DNA of 64,000 nucleotides from Nostoc sp. MS1. GTDB lineage: Bacteria; Cyanobacteriota; Cyanobacteriia; Cyanobacteriales; Nostocaceae. This document shows, in pieces, positions 35,248 through 43,617 of this stretch; the stretch's first letter is position 1, and the number at the start of each line of letters is the position of its first letter. The DNA is taken from positions 4,213,501-4,277,500 of the forward strand of contig NZ_AP023441.1 of the NCBI RefSeq assembly GCF_019976755.1. The letters run 5' to 3'. A program made the translations under genes and the position numbers. A model generated the notes under the pieces. It did no database searches. It saw only the letters and a program-made list of their open reading frames with translations, and had not been told where the DNA came from.

Positions 35248-37398
35248 ATGAAATATATTTATGTTTTACAACACAGTCAAGAAGATTGTGGTGCTGCTTG
35301 CATTGCGGCGATCGCTAAATATTATGGACGCAATTTAACTCTCAGTCGCATTCGGGAAGTTGTCGGTACAGGACAATTTGGTACGACTTTATTAGGCTTA
35401 CAAAGAGGCGCACAAACTCTTGGTTTTAAAGCGCATTCTGTAAAAACTTCACCAGAACTTTTCAACCGCATCAATGAAGCACCATTACCAGCAATTATCC
35501 ATTGGAAAGGCAATCACTGGGTAATTTTATATGGTAAAAAAGGTAAAAATTATGTAGTTGCAGATCCAGCCGTCGGTATTCGTTATCTCTCCCAAAAAGA
35601 GTTAAGCGAAGGCTGGAAAGATTTATTAATGCTGTTGCTAGAACCCGATGCAGAATTATTTTCGCAAATAGAAAGCGATCGCACTTCTGGTTTTTGGCGT
35701 TTCTTCAAGCGTGTTTGGAATTTTCGTAGTATCTTAGCACAAGCTTTACCCCTAAATTTACTGCTGGGAGTCTTATCATTAGCTTCCCCCTTTCTATTGC
35801 AAATTCTTACGGATGATGTCTTAGTTCGTGGTGATACAAAACTACTGACGACGATGGCGATCGCAGTAGTAGTTATGAATATTATTTCTAGTAGTCTAGG
35901 TTGGGTACAATCTAACTTAATTGCTCATTTTGCTCAACGTTTACAACTCAGTTTAGTAATGGAATTTGCTAGACAAATTCTCCGCTTACCCCTCAGCTAT
36001 TACGAAACTCGCCGCAGTGGAGAAATTGTTAGTCGTCTGCAAGATATTAACCAAATTAATCAATTAGTAGCTCAAGTTGTTATTAGTTTACCTAGCAAAT
36101 TTTTTATTGCAGTTATTTCTTTTAGTCTCATGACTTTCTATAGTTGGAAGTTAACTATAGTAGCTTTGTTAATATCTGCTATTATGACGACATCCACAAT
36201 CGTCTTCCAACCGATTCTCCGCAATAAAACTCGTGAACTTCTAGTCCAAGAAGCAGAAGCACAAGGAGTTTTAGTAGAAACATTTAAAGGTGCATTAACC
36301 CTAAAAACTACCACATCAGGTTCACAATTTTTTGAGGAATTTAATAGCCGTTTCGGTCAACTTGCTAATTTAACCTTTCGGACAATTCAAATTGGGATTA
36401 TCAACAATTCATTTTCTAGTTTTGTATCTGCCGTTGGTAGTATATTTTTACTTTGGTGTGGTGGTAATTTAGTCATTAATCCTTCAGAAAATTTGAGTAT
36501 TGGTCAACTTTTGGCTTTTAACTCCATGAATGGTAATGTGTTGGGATTAATTGCCACTGTCATTAGTTTTGTAGATGAATTTACCCGCGCAAAAACTGCC
36601 GTACAACGTCTCACAGAAGTGATAGATACTACACCTGAGAACGCCAATGACGGCAAAAAACCTTTTGCAAAGATTACAGGTAAGGATGACATTATTTGTA
36701 CAAATGTCAACTTTCACTATGTTGGTCGAGTTGATTTATTAGAAAATTTTACTCTGACAATCCCCGGCGGTAAAGTGACTGCAATTATAGGAAAATCTGG
36801 CTGTGGTAAAAGTACCTTAGCTAAACTCATTACCGGATTATACACTCTGCAATCAGGTAATATTCGCATCGGTTTATATAACTTAGATGACCTCTCCCTT
36901 GATTGTTTGCGTCAGCAAGTAGTGTTAGTTCCTCAAGATGCTCATTTTTGGAGTCGTTCAATTGTTGAGAACTTACGTTTGGGAGCGCCCTATGTTACCT
37001 TTGAGCAGATTGTCAGAGCTTGTAAAATTGCAGATGCTGATGAGTTTATTAGTAAACTACCAGAAAAATATCAAACAGTTTTAGGCGAATTTGGGGCTAA
37101 TATCTCCGGTGGACAAAGGCAGAGGTTAGCAATAGCAAGAGCGATAGTTACAGAACCCCCAATTCTTATTTTAGATGAATCTACAGGTGGGCTTGACCCG
37201 GTAAGTGAGAGCCTAGTATTAGAACAGTTATTACAACACCGTCGAGATAAAACCACAATCTTAATTAGCCACCGTCCGCAAGTAATTAGTCGGGCTGATT
37301 GGATTGTTTTTCTAGAGCAAGGTAGATTAAAAATGCAAGGCTCATTACAAGATTTACGTACCCAAGTCGGAGAGCATTTAGATTTTCTAATTCATTAA
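35248..37398 (+). CDS. Peptidase-containing ABC exporter (C39 type)
   Basis: 716 residues. The N-terminal C39 peptidase (about 1-130) has Cys14 (QEDCGAACIA), His90 (KGNHWVI) and Asp106 (VADPAVG). Transmembrane helices occupy about 160-430. The nucleotide-binding domain has Walker A GKSGCGKST (near 515), signature SGGQRQRLAIARAI and Walker B ILILDEST. Such transporters cut double-glycine leaders and export the mature peptide in one step. The three leader peptides immediately upstream and the HlyD gene downstream are its evident partners. Confidence 0.93.
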   Translation: MKYIYVLQHSQEDCGAACIAAIAKYYGRNLTLSRIREVVGTGQFGTTLLGLQRGAQTLGFKAHSVKTSPELFNRINEAPLPAIIHWKGNHWVILYGKKGKNYVVADPAVGIRYLSQKELSEGWKDLLMLLLEPDAELFSQIESDRTSGFWRFFKRVWNFRSILAQALPLNLLLGVLSLASPFLLQILTDDVLVRGDTKLLTTMAIAVVVMNIISSSLGWVQSNLIAHFAQRLQLSLVMEFARQILRLPLSYYETRRSGEIVSRLQDINQINQLVAQVVISLPSKFFIAVISFSLMTFYSWKLTIVALLISAIMTTSTIVFQPILRNKTRELLVQEAEAQGVLVETFKGALTLKTTTSGSQFFEEFNSRFGQLANLTFRTIQIGIINNSFSSFVSAVGSIFLLWCGGNLVINPSENLSIGQLLAFNSMNGNVLGLIATVISFVDEFTRAKTAVQRLTEVIDTTPENANDGKKPFAKITGKDDIICTNVNFHYVGRVDLLENFTLTIPGGKVTAIIGKSGCGKSTLAKLITGLYTLQSGNIRIGLYNLDDLSLDCLRQQVVLVPQDAHFWSRSIVENLRLGAPYVTFEQIVRACKIADADEFISKLPEKYQTVLGEFGANISGGQRQRLAIARAIVTEPPILILDESTGGLDPVSESLVLEQLLQHRRDKTTILISHRPQVISRADWIVFLEQGRLKMQGSLQDLRTQVGEHLDFLIH

Positions 37399-37577
37399 AT
37401 AAGTAGGTGGACATAATTATTTAGAAGACGCATTTCGACTACGCTCAATGCTCGATCCTAGACAAGAGGAGGGTTGAATTTCGACTACGCTCAACTTCCG
37501 TGCAGTCGAAACCCGGCGACCCCTTTTTTAGTTTAATTTATTCCTTCTACTTATCATAACCTAGCTCCATTGAGTTC

Positions 37578-37631
37578 GTAGTAAGGACTTTAGTTCTTAT
37601 TTGCTTCTTAAAGGACTAAAGTCCTTACTAC
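37578..37631. repeat. Perfect 17-bp inverted repeat
   Basis: GTAGTAAGGACTTTAGT (37578-37594) and its exact complement at 37615-37631 flank a 20-nt loop. This palindromic sequence type is widespread in Nostoc-group genomes. Here it separates the exporter and HlyD genes and could reduce read-through. Further up (37430-37520) another dispersed repeat contains two TTTCGACTACGCTCAA copies. Confidence 0.7.
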
Positions 37632-37661
37632 AAACCTAAAATTATTTACACAGTTTTCCTT

Positions 37662-39056
37662 ATGCTTTATATACAAAATCAGAAATATATCCCACGAATC
37701 CCAGAAGATGATGCTTTACCACCTGTTAGTGTTTGGACATCTTTATTAGGGCTATTTCTTGTAGCATCTGTTGGTAGTGCGATCGCACTCTCTTCTTGGG
37801 TGAAATACAATGTCACTGTGAAAGCACCTTCTGTTGTGCGTCCTATCGGTGATGTACGATTAGTACAACCCGAAATGGAAGGGACAATTCAAAGTATTTT
37901 GGTTGCAGAAAATCAAGTTGTCAAACAAGGAGATGTAATTGCACGTTTAGATACTGATCAATTACAAATCAAAAAGAGTCAATTGGAAGGTAATATCCAA
38001 CAAGGTAAATTACAACTCATCCAAATTGATAGTCAAATCGGCTCTTTAGATACTCAAGTACAAGCTGAATTAAATCTTTTGGAACGAACAATTGCTTCGG
38101 CGCAAGCAGATTTAGCCCGAAATCAGCGAGATTATCAAGAACGACAAATTACCACAAAAAGTGAATTTTTGGCTGCTTACGCAGGTTTACAAAAAGCCGC
38201 AGCCGATTTACGCAAAGCTCAAGCAGACTTAGATTTTGCTAAAGTGGATCGCGATCGCTATCAGCAATTAACAGAAATTGGTGCTATTGGTAGACGGGAA
38301 TATGAACAGAAAAAACTCGTAGTTGAACAGACTAAATCAGCATTGGAAGGCGAAAAAAGGTCAATGGAAATAGCCCAAGCTAAGTTGCAATCAGCCCAAG
38401 CTGCTGTTAATCCTAGCACGGCAACGGTAGCGATCGCCCAAGAACGTATCGCCCAAGAAAATGCTAAAGGTGCTTCCACCATCGCTACCCTACAAAAAGA
38501 GAAACAAGCCTTAATCCAGCGCCGGATAGAGATGCTTTCCCAACTCAACCAATCTCAAAAAGAATTGCAACAAGTAGAAAAGCAACTGCGAACTAGTGTT
38601 ATTCGTGCTACCAGTGACGGAATTATCCTGAAGCTAAATCTGCGAAACCCTGGACAAGTTGTGACTACTAACGAGGCGATCGCCCAAATCGTACCCCAAA
38701 ATACTCCCCTTATAATTAAGGCGATGGTTCCTACCGCAGATATTAAAAAAGTGGAGGTAGGACAAAAAGTGCAATTACGCATTAACGCTTGTCCTTATCC
38801 AGATTATGGGACTTTAGCAGGTGTAGTGAGCGCAATTTCTCCTGATGCAATTACTCCCCAATCTAACAATTCAACTACGGAATCGGTTGCAGGTTATTTT
38901 GAAGCAACTATCCAGCCTCAAAAGAGAGAATTTGGTAATGGCGATCGTCATTGTTATATCCAAACAGGAATGGAAGCGGAAGCTAACATTATTTCTAAAG
39001 AGGAAACAGCACTGCAATTTATACTGCGAAAGGCAAGATTAATTACCGATTTGTAG
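37662..39056 (+). CDS. HlyD-family membrane fusion protein
   Basis: 464 residues. One N-terminal transmembrane helix (about 27-48), a lipoyl-like half-motif (GTIQSILVAENQVVKQGDVIARLD, about 82-105), a long alpha-helical coiled coil (about 110-310) and the closing beta-barrel with DGIILKLNLRNPGQVV. It links an inner-membrane ABC exporter to an outer-membrane channel of the TolC type. It is the natural partner of the C39 exporter at 35248, and the cluster contains no TolC, which is usually shared and encoded elsewhere. Confidence 0.9.
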   Translation: MLYIQNQKYIPRIPEDDALPPVSVWTSLLGLFLVASVGSAIALSSWVKYNVTVKAPSVVRPIGDVRLVQPEMEGTIQSILVAENQVVKQGDVIARLDTDQLQIKKSQLEGNIQQGKLQLIQIDSQIGSLDTQVQAELNLLERTIASAQADLARNQRDYQERQITTKSEFLAAYAGLQKAAADLRKAQADLDFAKVDRDRYQQLTEIGAIGRREYEQKKLVVEQTKSALEGEKRSMEIAQAKLQSAQAAVNPSTATVAIAQERIAQENAKGASTIATLQKEKQALIQRRIEMLSQLNQSQKELQQVEKQLRTSVIRATSDGIILKLNLRNPGQVVTTNEAIAQIVPQNTPLIIKAMVPTADIKKVEVGQKVQLRINACPYPDYGTLAGVVSAISPDAITPQSNNSTTESVAGYFEATIQPQKREFGNGDRHCYIQTGMEAEANIISKEETALQFILRKARLITDL

Positions 39057-39528
39057 ACTCAAACTATTGGGTTAAATCTTTTATAGCGATTTCCAGTTTG
39101 AGTTATAGAATCAATATTTTAAACGCAGAGGGGCGCAGAGGTTTTGCTGATTTTATTAGCAATGTACTCGTAACGCAAAAGACTATTCTTTGTGTTCTCT
39201 GCGTCGCTGTGGTTTAATTCTTTTTTCTAACTAGAGGGAGATAAAAATATATTTGGTAATTGGCGTGTATTAGTATTTATACACGCTTAATTTATATGAG
39301 AGTACAAAATAATTGAGATAAATATAACTAACATTAAGTCATTTTGTATTGTGCCAATTTTACTCCTCGCAGCAACATTTTGGGAGATAAAATTGTAAAA
39401 TTTAGACAACCAATTTGGCATAAATATATCGTGAAATACGTAATAACATTCTTTTATGATAACAAAATAGCAAACACATTTATTTGTGAGCTAGTTGTAA
39501 ACAAATTATACTTTTAACTATCTGAGTT
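39057..39528. other. Spacer with dispersed GCAGAG-type repeat element
   Basis: At about 39121-39222 there is a dispersed element whose ends (AACGCAGAGGGGCGCAGAGG and CTCTGCGTCGCTGTGGTTTAA) are partly complementary. The rest is AT-rich and probably contains the promoter of the signalling genes that follow. Confidence 0.5.
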
Positions 39529-40188
39529 ATGACCATAATTTCTTTCCTGACACCGTACCATAGAGTTCAAAAAGCATTACAATGGTGGTCTTACAGGCAG
39601 TCAGCCAAGCTATTGTGGGAAGCCGAAAAAATTAGGGATGGTCTGTTACAGGAAACTTTCACAATGCGGCGTAACTTAGACTTATTACTTCTAGACAATT
39701 TAAACTTACCAAATGACAAAATTATAGACTCATTAAAAAGAGTGGAGAACTTTCACTATTCTTTAGTAAAATTAAGCGATCGCCTATTTCCCGAATCTCT
39801 CCAAGATAGTTTTCCTTTAGCAATTGAGTCTTTAGTAGAATCTTGGCTTGTGTCTCATCCTCACATAGATTTTCAGCTAGATATGCCAATCTACTGGCGA
39901 AATGAACCGAGCGAACGTGGTTTGATTATTTTAAGTTTCTTGGAAGAGTTATTAACATTAACCTTGTCAGAAGTAACAATCCCAACATCAATTCATCTCA
40001 GCTTAAAGTCCCATAATAGTTTAGGCAAGCTAACTGTAAAAATTAATTATTATCAGACATCAACGATTTTTTTTAACTCTCGTCTAATAGAATTAGATTA
40101 TCTGTCTCACAGTTGCCAATTATTAACATCAGGAAAATGTATTTATCATATTCGTAACCTTACAGTTTCCTGGTGTTTCTCTTGGTAA
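39529..40188 (+). CDS. Degenerate histidine-kinase-like protein
   Basis: 219 residues without transmembrane helices. The segment LLWEAEKIRDGLLQETFTMRRNLDLLLL resembles the dimerisation helix of NarX-type kinases, but no acceptor His is at the expected place. The segment FLEELLTLTLSEVTIPTSIHLSLKSH lines up with the N-box region of the true kinase at 41039 (FLEEALCNVGKHATGATKLQVTCSLS), yet the Asn and the glycine boxes are missing, so it should not bind ATP in the normal way. It may be a regulator of the neighbouring two-component pair. Family assignment is tentative. Confidence 0.5.
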   Translation: MTIISFLTPYHRVQKALQWWSYRQSAKLLWEAEKIRDGLLQETFTMRRNLDLLLLDNLNLPNDKIIDSLKRVENFHYSLVKLSDRLFPESLQDSFPLAIESLVESWLVSHPHIDFQLDMPIYWRNEPSERGLIILSFLEELLTLTLSEVTIPTSIHLSLKSHNSLGKLTVKINYYQTSTIFFNSRLIELDYLSHSCQLLTSGKCIYHIRNLTVSWCFSW

Positions 40189-40265
40189 AAATTACAAAAT
40201 TAAACATTGTATATAGAAGATATTGATGCTATATACAAAATCATTCAAGAAATATGGTGTTGATT

Positions 40266-40943
40266 ATGAAGCAAAATACACCGGAAAAAGCATTGCTGCA
40301 ATTTCTAGTCATCGATGATCATCAATCTGTTCTTAATGGAACAGTAGAGTTACTCAAAAGGCACTTTCCCGAAGCTGAATTTATTACGGCTATTAATGCT
40401 GAAAATGCTTGTGAACAATTGGCAAGTTTGCAACCAGACCTTTTAGTGATGGATCTTTCTATTCCAGAGAAGCCAGGAACTACAGCGCGTCCAGATATAG
40501 GCGTACAACTTCTGAGAAAACTGATGAAAAACTATTGCGATTTGAATATCATAGTTCAAAGCGCCCATATTAGAACATTAGTTAGAATTAGACCTGATAT
40601 TGATATTCATAAAGGAGGCTTTACAGTAGCCGATAAAAGTCTTTCAACTCAAGAAATGTTGACAAGAGTTAATTGGGCATTACAGGGTTTAACCCATACA
40701 AAAGATATTAAAGGTATCCACACTGGCATAGAAATTAAACCAGAGTGGCTGAGGGTGTTAACTTTGGCATTTGAAGAAGGTTTACAAGATAAAGCGATCG
40801 CTGAAAAAATGTGTATATCTGAGCGCATGGTGCGGCATTATTGGAGTAAGCTGCAAGATGCTTTAGGCGTTTATCCTGATGATGGCAAAAATATCCGCAT
40901 TCAAACTGAGAAACGGGCTAGAGAAGAAGGGTTAATTGATTAA
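40266..40943 (+). CDS. Response regulator with LuxR-like output domain
   Basis: 225 residues from the ATG at 40266; an ATG four codons earlier (40254) is equally possible. The receiver domain has FLVIDDHQSV, the phospho-acceptor Asp in LLVMDLSIPEKPG and the conserved Lys (VADKS). The C-terminal domain (LTLAFEEGLQDKAIAEKMCISERMVRHYWSKLQDAL) is a helix-turn-helix of the NarL class with a longer tail. It lies between the degenerate kinase and the real one, and is probably phosphorylated by the latter. Confidence 0.82.
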   Translation: MKQNTPEKALLQFLVIDDHQSVLNGTVELLKRHFPEAEFITAINAENACEQLASLQPDLLVMDLSIPEKPGTTARPDIGVQLLRKLMKNYCDLNIIVQSAHIRTLVRIRPDIDIHKGGFTVADKSLSTQEMLTRVNWALQGLTHTKDIKGIHTGIEIKPEWLRVLTLAFEEGLQDKAIAEKMCISERMVRHYWSKLQDALGVYPDDGKNIRIQTEKRAREEGLID

Positions 40944-41038
40944 TTTTTTAGCGAGGACAGTGGACAGGTGTTGAGTCACTAACCGTTAACTGTCAACTGT
41001 CAACTATTAACAAAACCTACAGACTAGGAGAAAAGCCT

Positions 41039-41935
41039 ATGCAGCCTGGGCTTAGGAGTATTTTTAAAAAAGACATTTGCAATTGGTATTTAGTATTTAC
41101 TACTCTGGCTATAGCTAGTTTGTTGATTATTAATTACATATTTATGTTCTGGGGTTGGTGGGTTCCCATCATACCAGCAATTTTAGTTTTGATGATTAAT
41201 GGTGTGGAACTCATGGCTTTATATAAACATGACCATACCTTACGTTTGGGAATGAAAACACGCCAAGCGGTGATAGAGAACATATTTGAAACTATCCATA
41301 ATGGCCCGTTACAGAGTTTAGCCAAAGTTTTGAAGTTAGTCAGATGTAAAGATATTAAAACTGAGGATTTGCTACCAGAGATTGAAAAAGAACTAGAAAA
41401 GTTAAACTATGAACTGCGAGGAATTTATGAGTTTTTGCAACAAGAATATCCCAATCAAGATAATAAGCTTTATTTAGGAAATAATTTAGTAATTAGTTTG
41501 CAAGACCCTTTACATGAAGTCCTCTATCAAGTTTACACCTATACCTTAGACCGGAAATTTCCTTGTTTTAAAAGTATTAAAGTAAAAATTCATGCTTTTG
41601 AACCAGTAGATGAGACATACTTAAATCTCGAACAGAAGCGGGGTATTGCTAGATTCTTAGAAGAAGCATTATGCAATGTAGGTAAGCACGCCACAGGAGC
41701 AACCAAACTCCAAGTTACCTGCTCATTATCCGCAGGCTGGTACACTTTACAAGTGATAGATAATGGTATAGGCACAAACTTACGCAAACAGGGACGAGGA
41801 ACCCAACAGTTTATCAATTTAGCACGACAACTCAAAGGAAAATTCAGGCGATCGCCCCTTTCCCCCCAAGGAACCATTTGTGAATTATCCTGGCCTGTAA
41901 TTTCAAAGCCCTGTAAGCTTTATGGAAAAATATAG
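41039..41935 (+). CDS. Membrane sensor histidine kinase (HisKA_3-like)
   Basis: 298 residues. Two transmembrane helices (about 19-37 and 40-58) with almost no external loop, then the acceptor His87 in FETIHNGPLQSLAKVLKLV, as in kinases that pair with NarL regulators. The ATPase domain has NVGKHA, DNGIG and GRGTQQF boxes. Because little is exposed, the signal may be membrane-embedded or bound to a hydrophobic peptide, which would fit the hydrophobic exported peptides encoded upstream; that link is inference. A short tandem repeat (CAACTGT) lies in the gap before it. Confidence 0.8.
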   Translation: MQPGLRSIFKKDICNWYLVFTTLAIASLLIINYIFMFWGWWVPIIPAILVLMINGVELMALYKHDHTLRLGMKTRQAVIENIFETIHNGPLQSLAKVLKLVRCKDIKTEDLLPEIEKELEKLNYELRGIYEFLQQEYPNQDNKLYLGNNLVISLQDPLHEVLYQVYTYTLDRKFPCFKSIKVKIHAFEPVDETYLNLEQKRGIARFLEEALCNVGKHATGATKLQVTCSLSAGWYTLQVIDNGIGTNLRKQGRGTQQFINLARQLKGKFRRSPLSPQGTICELSWPVISKPCKLYGKI

Positions 41936-42141
41936 ATCATACCCGTAAGCAATCATTATGCACAGCACGTTCTAATGAAATCACTGCTTTGGCAAGAAAT
42001 ACACATATCATGCCATTCACCCAAAAACGTTTATACTCGTGGGCCAAATGCTTTGCAATATCTTAGAACAAATATCAAGATTTTCACAGAGGTAGTGAAT
42101 AAAACTAAATGTAAAGCTAGAGAAAAATATTTTCTCTCAAT

Positions 42142-42343
42142 ATGACAATGTTAGAATTTTTAACAGCTATTAATGGTGCTGGACAGCTATGGGCTGGTAA
42201 TGGACAATTTTTGGGGGTGCTGTCGAGTAATCAATACGATGTGAACTCGATTAGTAATCAGTATGGTATGTACGGAAGTCAACACGGCTTATATAGTATT
42301 AGTAATCAGTATGGTATGTACGGAGGTCAACATGGCTTATATA
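42142..42343 (+). pseudogene. 5' half of split Tyr/Gln-rich protein gene (3' half at 16556-16764)
   Basis: Starts at the ATG at 42142 (MTMLEFLTAINGAGQLW) and codes for 67 residues before the insertion sequence begins at 42344. It has the GNGQFLGVLSSNQYD segment and two copies of a 16-residue unit ISNQYGMYG...QHGLY. Translation now runs into the IS. Joined to the half at 16556-16764 over one TATA, it gives an intact 136-residue frame. It stands 206 bases after the histidine kinase, in the same direction. Function unknown. Confidence 0.85.
42247..42342 (+). repeat. Two tandem 48-bp repeats in the split gene
   Basis: Units at 42247-42294 and 42295-42342 differ at only a few positions and each encodes SISNQYGMYG(S/G)QHGLY. 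They indicate expansion by slippage or unequal crossing-over within the coding sequence, in frame (16 codons each). Confidence 0.85.
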
Positions 42344-42362
42344 GAACCCATTTGATATCTTT

Positions 42363-42911
42363 TCAGGCGGTATCTGCGACAGCTAGCCGTTTGAGCATTA
42401 GCCGAATAAAACATAGCTTGAGCTTGGCATTGGAACGTTCGAGTGTGCGGTCGAAATTTTTGACTAAACTTTTACATCTCTCCACCCAAGCATTCGATCT
42501 TTCAATGACCCATCTGGCAGCAACAGGCACAAATCCAGATAGTCCTTTCGTCTGTTTCTGTGCTTTTGATGGTTTGGCTGAAAGTTCAAATTGAATTTTA
42601 GTCATAATCTCTGGGTAAATCTGTTCCAAGGCTTGTGTCAATTGATCAGGATGATAGCCGTTATCTACCAGAATAGTCGTCATGGGTTGCTCCACAGGTT
42701 TAGATTTGAAGTAATCAATGTTTTTCGAGAGCATTTCAATTAACCCTTGGTCATCAGATACATTAGCTTTGGTGCAGTGGGTAAAGAAAGGGAAGCCTAA
42801 GATATCCACTGCCAAATGTCTTTTGATGCCATTAGTGCATTTGTAAAAGCAAAACCCTTTCGACTCAACACTGGCATTACAAGTATTTTTCACCGCTTGT
42901 GAGTCAATCAT
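42363..42911 (-). CDS. IS5-like transposase, catalytic ORF B (copy 2)
   Basis: Identical in its 182 residues to ORF B of copy 1, with the same DDE residues. Probably made by a -1 frameshift from ORF A. Confidence 0.88.
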   Translation of the reverse strand: MIDSQAVKNTCNASVESKGFCFYKCTNGIKRHLAVDILGFPFFTHCTKANVSDDQGLIEMLSKNIDYFKSKPVEQPMTTILVDNGYHPDQLTQALEQIYPEIMTKIQFELSAKPSKAQKQTKGLSGFVPVAARWVIERSNAWVERCKSLVKNFDRTLERSNAKLKLCFIRLMLKRLAVADTA

Positions 42912-42913
42912 GA

Positions 42914-43210
42914 TTAGAGTCGTCCACTGCGGTTTTTTTTTACTTGTTCCCGCACCTGCTGATGCAACTCAGTCATGATTTTCGTCAGGATGTCCCCTTC
43001 ACACCACTGCTGGTAATACCAGAATACTGTTGAATATGGCGGCATATCTCTAGGTAAGTCAGCCCAATTACAACCATTCTTCAGTTGATAAAGTATACCG
43101 TTAAGGATTTGCCGCTTTGTCCACACAGGGGGTCTGGTTTTCTTCTTCGTCGGCAATAATGGCTCAATTATTTCCCACTCTTTGTCTGTCAAATCGCTTG
43201 AATAACCCAT
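42914..43210 (-). CDS. IS5-like transposase, N-terminal ORF A (copy 2)
   Basis: Identical to ORF A of copy 1 from MGYSSDLTDKEWE to its end at the A9 slippery run. The identity shows that both copies are recent or kept alike by recombination. Confidence 0.85.
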   Translation of the reverse strand: MGYSSDLTDKEWEIIEPLLPTKKKTRPPVWTKRQILNGILYQLKNGCNWADLPRDMPPYSTVFWYYQQWCEGDILTKIMTELHQQVREQVKKNRSGRL

Positions 43211-43431
43211 TTTCAATCCTGATCTGCTTCCATGCACCTAATTTCTGTTGATTCTACTCAATCACCAAAAAGATATCAAATGGGTTCTATAGAAATAAAC
43301 CTATACCTTATCTCTGTGCTTAATTTCTCATACTTCTATCAAAAACACTACTCCCACCAGACAGATTTTTCTGGATGTTGCATAAATCCCAAAATTTTTA
43401 AAAGCTGACAGTTAGAAGCACTAATATATTA

Positions 43432-43543
43432 GGCGTTGCTGATTAATGGGATGATTTTTGTCTCACGCAAAGGCGCAAAGACGCAAAGAGCAAGAGTTTT
43501 AAAAGTAGAATCTTATGATTTCATCCCGCATTTATGCAACGCC
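43432..43543. repeat. MITE-like element with GGCGTTGC ends, 112 bp
   Basis: GGCGTTGC (43432-43439) and GCAACGCC (43536-43543) are exact inverted ends, and the next 15 bases on each side are about 75 percent complementary (TGATTAATGGGATGA with TCATCCCGCATTTAT). It contains an internal CGCAAAG tandem repeat. The rest of the gap 43288-43617 holds no gene. Confidence 0.65.
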
Positions 43544-43617
43544 ATATATTACTTCCTTACTTGAAGGTGGGGAGCAGGGGAGCAGGGGAAAAAACAACTG
43601 TCAATTGTCAACTGTCA

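Larger units (their letters stand above)
42344..43287 (-). mobile_element. IS5-like insertion sequence, copy 2 (944 bp, inverted)
   Basis: Same ends, length and ORFs as copy 1 (16769-17712) but in the opposite orientation. TATA lies on both sides (42340-42343 and 43288-43291). It interrupts the Tyr/Gln-rich protein gene at codon 67. Its right flank joins the right flank of copy 1 in the ancestral order (see findings). Confidence 0.9.
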
